A stretch of 8,236 nt of DNA from positions 1-8,236 of the forward strand of contig CAJFQR010000066.1 in NCBI GenBank assembly GCA_904419105.1, in the 5' to 3' direction. This DNA is from Candidatus Avimicrobium faecavium (lineage in GTDB: Bacteria; Bacillota; Clostridia; Oscillospirales; Ruminococcaceae). The position numbers and the translations under genes are program-made. This document shows positions 6,601 to 8,236 of the stretch, piece by piece (position 1 is the first letter of the stretch; each line of letters begins with the position of its first letter). The notes under the pieces are model-generated. The model made no database searches. It was not told the DNA's origin and saw only the letters and a list, made by a program, of their open reading frames with translations.

Positions 6601-7166
6601 ATCTCTCGGACGAGATCATACGGGTGATGCGGGAGATCTCCGGCAAGACCCCGCTGGTGCTCAAACTCGACGAGAGCGACATCCAGGGCCCGCTGCGCAT
6701 CCGGGTGCGCTCCTTTGTGGAGACGGTGTCGATGCGCCGCTCCGAGACCGACCCGGCTACCGTCCCGGTGCGGGAACTGGGCGATCCCTACCCGGTCAAG
6801 TTCACCGCTGCCGACCGCAGGGAGCGGGTGGTGCTGGTACCCAATACCTCGCACGCCTTCAGCCGGCTGATGGCCGCGGCGATGAAGGGCCAGGGCCTGC
6901 GGGCGGAGGCGCTGCCCTACGGCCGGGAGGAGGCGATCCGTCTGGGCAAGCAGTATGTGCACAACGATATCTGCTTCCCGGCACAGATCGTCATCGGAGA
7001 GGCGCTGGCTGCCCTGCGCAGCGGAAAATACGATCCGGATCACACCGCTATCGCCATGGGCAAGTACATCGGCGACTGCCGCCTGACCCATTACAGTGCC
7101 TTGCTGCGCAAGGCGTTGGACGATGCCGGTTTTAAGCAGGTGCCCATCCTGACCAACGACGATTAG
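3669..7166 (+). CDS. Acyl-CoA dehydratase activase-related protein, N-terminal 1165 residues up to an in-frame TAG
   Basis: The first ATPase domain (about 8-275) has GIDVGSTTTK (11-20), ELGGQDAK (106-113), NGSCAGGTGAFLD with Cys137, and GRCGVYAK with Cys176. The second (about 338-600) repeats this: GIDSGSTTTK (341-350), DIGGQDMK (441-448), NEACSSGCGSFLE with Cys466/Cys470, and SRCTVFMN with Cys505. The cysteine pairs match those that hold the [4Fe-4S] cluster of the HgdC activator between subunits. A linker with Cys627, Cys630, Cys634 and Cys653 could hold another cluster or zinc. DUF2229-like (about 705-930) and COG3580/3581-like regions follow, with Cys973, Cys1102 and Cys1137. HgdC-type proteins use ATP to push one electron into 2-hydroxyacyl-CoA dehydratases; the role of these giant fused versions is not established. 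The start at 3669 has AGAGGG upstream and puts the first motif at residue 11; GTG 3606 is less likely. Family members usually continue about 300 residues more, and that part lies in frame beyond the TAG. Confidence 0.93.
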   Translation: MQQTKTVYQIGIDVGSTTTKIVALEPESGRVAYADYQRHHADQVKSVSDAVWRLAGHFPDGEFRFALTGSGAKSLADAVGLPYVQEVVANSIALRARYERVGTAIELGGQDAKIIFFRKNSTSGQLEAADMRMNGSCAGGTGAFLDEIASLLHVPIEEFDSLAAKGDCVYDVSGRCGVYAKTDIQPLLNQGVSRENIALSAFHAVAKQTIGGLAQGLEIQRPVAFEGGPLTFNPTLVRVFQERLGLAGGEILIPERPELMMARGAALSLGALFDAADGQAEVRTLLDKLQRLHTEDSRHADSAPPFFRSEEERAAFERNHALPEWVPYQPEAGETVRAWLGIDSGSTTTKFVLLAEDETLLDAFYAPNQGDPLMVAKRALLELRDRYRAAGATLEILGAGTTGYGEQLFANAFSAECHMVETVAHARAAAKFVPNASFILDIGGQDMKAIWLDRGVITNIVVNEACSSGCGSFLENFAASLGIPVDRIASAAFASQHPAKLGSRCTVFMNSSIITEQRNGKLPGDIMAGLCRSIIENVFTKVIRISNVDSLGDTIVVQGGTFRNDAVLAALEQYIGRKVTRAPYPGIMGAIGAALLTKERMKDGRRTFIGLDALEHFSYTQTANSPCPFCMNHCKRTIITFSNGSSWVTNNRCEKGEILGDPADAAVREQVREKTLEKEKVPNLFALREKLLFRDYPCTPAQKRDTVIGLPRVLSFWDNMPFWKTFFQALGYTVKVSRPSTRKLYENGLSAVTSDTVCFPAKLVHGHIRDLVEQKVDRIFMPSISVVPTENTEETSYSMCAVVKGYPLVIRNSDSPEKQQGIPFDAPMFFWYNDTDRDNQLIRYMQESCRISSKETRAAIAAADRAQRTFRSELETAGARVLDQVGQTGGYAVVLASRPYQNDPLVNHDLPEMFTALGIPVLTVDSVPRATEVDLSRSTLDIVNNYHARMLSTAILAARDPRLEYVQIVSFGCGHDAYLSDEIIRVMREISGKTPLVLKLDESDIQGPLRIRVRSFVETVSMRRSETDPATVPVRELGDPYPVKFTAADRRERVVLVPNTSHAFSRLMAAAMKGQGLRAEALPYGREEAIRLGKQYVHNDICFPAQIVIGEALAALRSGKYDPDHTAIAMGKYIGDCRLTHYSALLRKALDDAGFKQVPILTNDD
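7164..7166 (+). other. In-frame amber codon splitting the activase gene
   Basis: The frame reads ...PILTNDD, TAG, DARDLHPGYK, then MNLIASLRIAFGLP... with no frame change. The ten codons between the TAG and the downstream ATG are intact and match the 'HPG(F/Y)K/R' stretch I recall at this point in full-length relatives. All four other complete genes end in TGA, so this TAG stands out. It may be a nonsense mutation, a recent gene split, a readthrough site or a sequence error. Confidence 0.85.
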
Positions 7167-7170
7167 GACG

Positions 7171-7189
7171 CCCGGGATCTGCACCCGGG
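7171..7189 (+). other. GC hairpin and direct repeat just after the amber codon
   Basis: CCCGGG at 7171-7176 and again at 7184-7189 can pair over a 7-nt loop (ATCTGCA). The stem starts 4 nt after the TAG. The same sequences form an 8-bp direct repeat, CCCGGGAT, with a 13-bp period. The 3' arm contains GGGA (7187-7190), the only ribosome-site candidate for ATG 7197. The hairpin could therefore hide a restart site until a ribosome passes, or slow ribosomes at the stop codon. Confidence 0.6.
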
Positions 7190-7196
7190 ATATAAG

Positions 7197-8090
7197 ATGA
7201 ATCTGATCGCCTCGCTGCGCATCGCCTTCGGCCTTCCGATGATCGATGTCCTGGAGGAGCTGCTGCGCAAGATCCGTCCCTATGAGACGGTGCCCGGCAG
7301 CGCCGACGCCGCCTTTGAAAAGGGGCTGGACGCGGTGATGGACGGCATCGAGCGCAGGGGCATCCGCGGCGGGGAAAAGGGCTTCCGGGAGGCCATCCGC
7401 CTGATGAAGGAGGTCGCCTATGACCGGTCCGAACCCCGGCCGACAGTGCTCATCGTCGGCGAATATCTGCTGAACTTCCACCCGGGCGCCAACCGGGACA
7501 TCGAGCTCTATCTGGAGCGGAACGGCTTCGAGGTCATTGAAGCCAGAATGACTGATGTTATCCGCAAGACCTACTTCAATCGGGACAGCCAGATCCGGGA
7601 AGTCCATGTCCACCGGCCGCTCAAGGACAAGGCATGGTACGCCCTGGCGGATGAGGTCTTTGAAGTGGCACACAGTGTCACCGACCGCATCGCCGCCGGG
7701 CACCCGCTCTATCAGCCGGCTATCCGGCTGCCGGAACTGGTTCAGGCCAGCGATCCGATCATTCCCCACACTTTTGACGCAGGCGAGGGCGTGCTCATCC
7801 CCGGCGAGATCCTTCACCACGCCGCCCATGGGTGCCGCACCTTTGTGATCCTGCAGCCCTTTGGCTGCCTGCCGAACCATGTAGTGGGCAGAGGCATCGC
7901 AAAACGGCTCAAGGAGCTCTACCCCGACGCCCAGATCCTGCCGCTGGACTTTGACCCGGATGTGAGCATGGCAAACCTGGAGAACCGTCTGCAGATGCTG
8001 GTGATGAACATCCGTGACCAGAAGCTCCCCGCTCCGGCGCCGGAGCCGGCTGCCGACCGGGAAGATCCGTCCCGCCATCTGGCGAGCTGA
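7197..8090 (+). CDS. C-terminal part of the activase-related protein, 297 residues after the amber codon
   Basis: This segment matches the end of the full-length activase-related family, a domain like those in 2-hydroxyacyl-CoA dehydratase subunits. Visible features are GLPMIDVLEELLRKIRPYE (12-30), a strand-loop VLIVGEYLLNFHPGAN (84-99), FDAGEGVLIPGEILHHAA (193-210), and a cysteine motif with Cys213 and Cys224 in FGCLPNHVVGRG. A Pro/Ala-rich tail begins near 277. It is in the same frame as the upstream gene, 30 nt after its TAG. ATG 7197 corresponds to an internal methionine of the uninterrupted protein, with only a weak GGGA upstream. If it is made alone, it depends on restart after the TAG; otherwise it appears only as part of a readthrough product of 1472 residues plus the one inserted at TAG. 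Codon use is like the upstream part and no decay is visible. Confidence 0.85.
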   Translation: MNLIASLRIAFGLPMIDVLEELLRKIRPYETVPGSADAAFEKGLDAVMDGIERRGIRGGEKGFREAIRLMKEVAYDRSEPRPTVLIVGEYLLNFHPGANRDIELYLERNGFEVIEARMTDVIRKTYFNRDSQIREVHVHRPLKDKAWYALADEVFEVAHSVTDRIAAGHPLYQPAIRLPELVQASDPIIPHTFDAGEGVLIPGEILHHAAHGCRTFVILQPFGCLPNHVVGRGIAKRLKELYPDAQILPLDFDPDVSMANLENRLQMLVMNIRDQKLPAPAPEPAADREDPSRHLAS

Positions 8091-8115
8091 TCCGCTTTTC
8101 ATCCAATAAGTTCCC

Positions 8116-8155
8116 AGCGCCCTTTTTCCCTCTGGCGGGAGAAAGGGGCGCTTTT
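8116..8155 (+). terminator. Intrinsic terminator of the activase unit
   Basis: AGCGCCC (8116-8122) pairs with GGGCGCT (8146-8152). The stem continues through T/A pairs and CCC (8128-8130) with GGG (8137-8139), with one bulged G at 8141, closing on a TCTGGC loop. A TTTT tract follows. It starts 25 nt after the final stop codon. Confidence 0.9.
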
Positions 8156-8171
8156 GCTTCACAGAGGGATC

Positions 8172-8201
8172 TTTACAAGCCGGAGTACACCGGACTATAA
8201 T
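8172..8201 (+). promoter_or_regulatory. Sigma-A promoter of the next gene, with an operator-like dyad
   Basis: TTTACA (8172-8177), an 18-bp spacer and TATAAT (8196-8201) form a strong promoter. The spacer holds CCGG at 8180-8183 and 8190-8193 around a central GTAC, a 14-bp near-palindrome with one A/A mismatch pair. This suits a repressor site between -35 and -10. The gene it drives starts beyond the window. Confidence 0.85.
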
Positions 8202-8225
8202 AGAGACCGAAACACCGCACAGAGA

Positions 8226-8231
8226 AAGGAG
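8226..8231 (+). promoter_or_regulatory. Ribosome binding site of a gene beyond the right edge
   Basis: AAGGAG lies 5 nt before the end of the window, downstream of the 8172-8201 promoter. The start codon must lie just outside, so nothing can be said about the protein. Confidence 0.7.
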
Positions 8232-8236
8232 CCTGT

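Noticed and set aside
7164..7166. Pyrrolysine insertion as the preferred explanation of the TAG
   Set aside because: Pyrrolysine is known mainly in methylamine methyltransferases and a few others; nothing in this window shows the decoding genes, so it stays only one option among several.
6522..8162. A 546-codon open frame on the minus strand under the activase gene
   Set aside because: It is antisense to a clearly coding gene with strong family motifs, runs through the terminator, has no recognisable protein features, and is expected from GC-rich codon use.
1..8236. tRNA, rRNA, CRISPR array, riboswitch or insertion-sequence transposase
   Set aside because: No cloverleaf, regular spacer-repeat pattern, known aptamer motif or transposase motif was seen by eye on either strand.

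Overview
The window looks like the chromosome of a strictly anaerobic, spore-forming member of the Clostridia with GC-rich coding DNA, most like the Oscillospiraceae/Ruminococcaceae. The evidence is a clear Spo0A, which is specific to endospore-forming Firmicutes, and a large BadF/BadG/HgdC-type 'acyl-CoA dehydratase activase' protein, a family typical of anaerobes. Strong AGGAGG-type ribosome sites, sigma-A promoters and U-tailed intrinsic terminators fit the same group. The species cannot be named from the sequence.

Left half (1-3233, all minus strand). Reading in the direction of transcription, spo0A (3159-2398) has its own promoter (3205-3233) and ends at a strong terminator (2366-2393). 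A HAD-family phosphatase (2284-1613) follows with its own extended -10 promoter (2327-2355). A 443-residue lipoprotein (1545-214) with a GerMN-like stretch comes next. The 67-bp gap between phosphatase and lipoprotein holds a perfect 30-bp palindrome. A terminator at 153-198 closes this block. The first 26 codons of another minus-strand gene, perhaps a tyrosine recombinase, run off the left edge.

Centre (3234-3668). This AT-rich divergent intergenic region has no convincing gene. It contains an unexplained 53-nt imperfect inverted repeat (3435-3487), a repeated TTGCCCAA motif and a near-consensus promoter (TTTACA-17-TATAAT, 3531-3559) driving the right half.

Right half (3669-8090, plus strand). 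A very large activase-related protein has two HgdC-like ATPase domains, each with a cluster-type cysteine pair. These are followed by a cysteine-rich linker and DUF2229/COG3580-3581-like domains. The reading frame is cut by an in-frame TAG at 7164-7166 but stays open and family-like on the far side, up to TGA at 8088-8090. The whole span of 1473 positions has the usual length and domain order of this family as one protein. Four nucleotides after the TAG lies a CCCGGG-7 nt-CCCGGG hairpin whose 3' arm overlaps the only possible ribosome site for a restart at ATG 7197. This interrupted gene is the most interesting thing in the window: a fresh nonsense mutation, a split gene with coupled restart, or amber readthrough. 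It ends at a good terminator (8116-8155). Another promoter with an operator-like dyad and a ribosome site for a gene beyond the right edge follow.

Apart from possible co-transcription of the phosphatase and lipoprotein, the genes look like separate transcription units. No dehydratase partner for the activase lies in the window.
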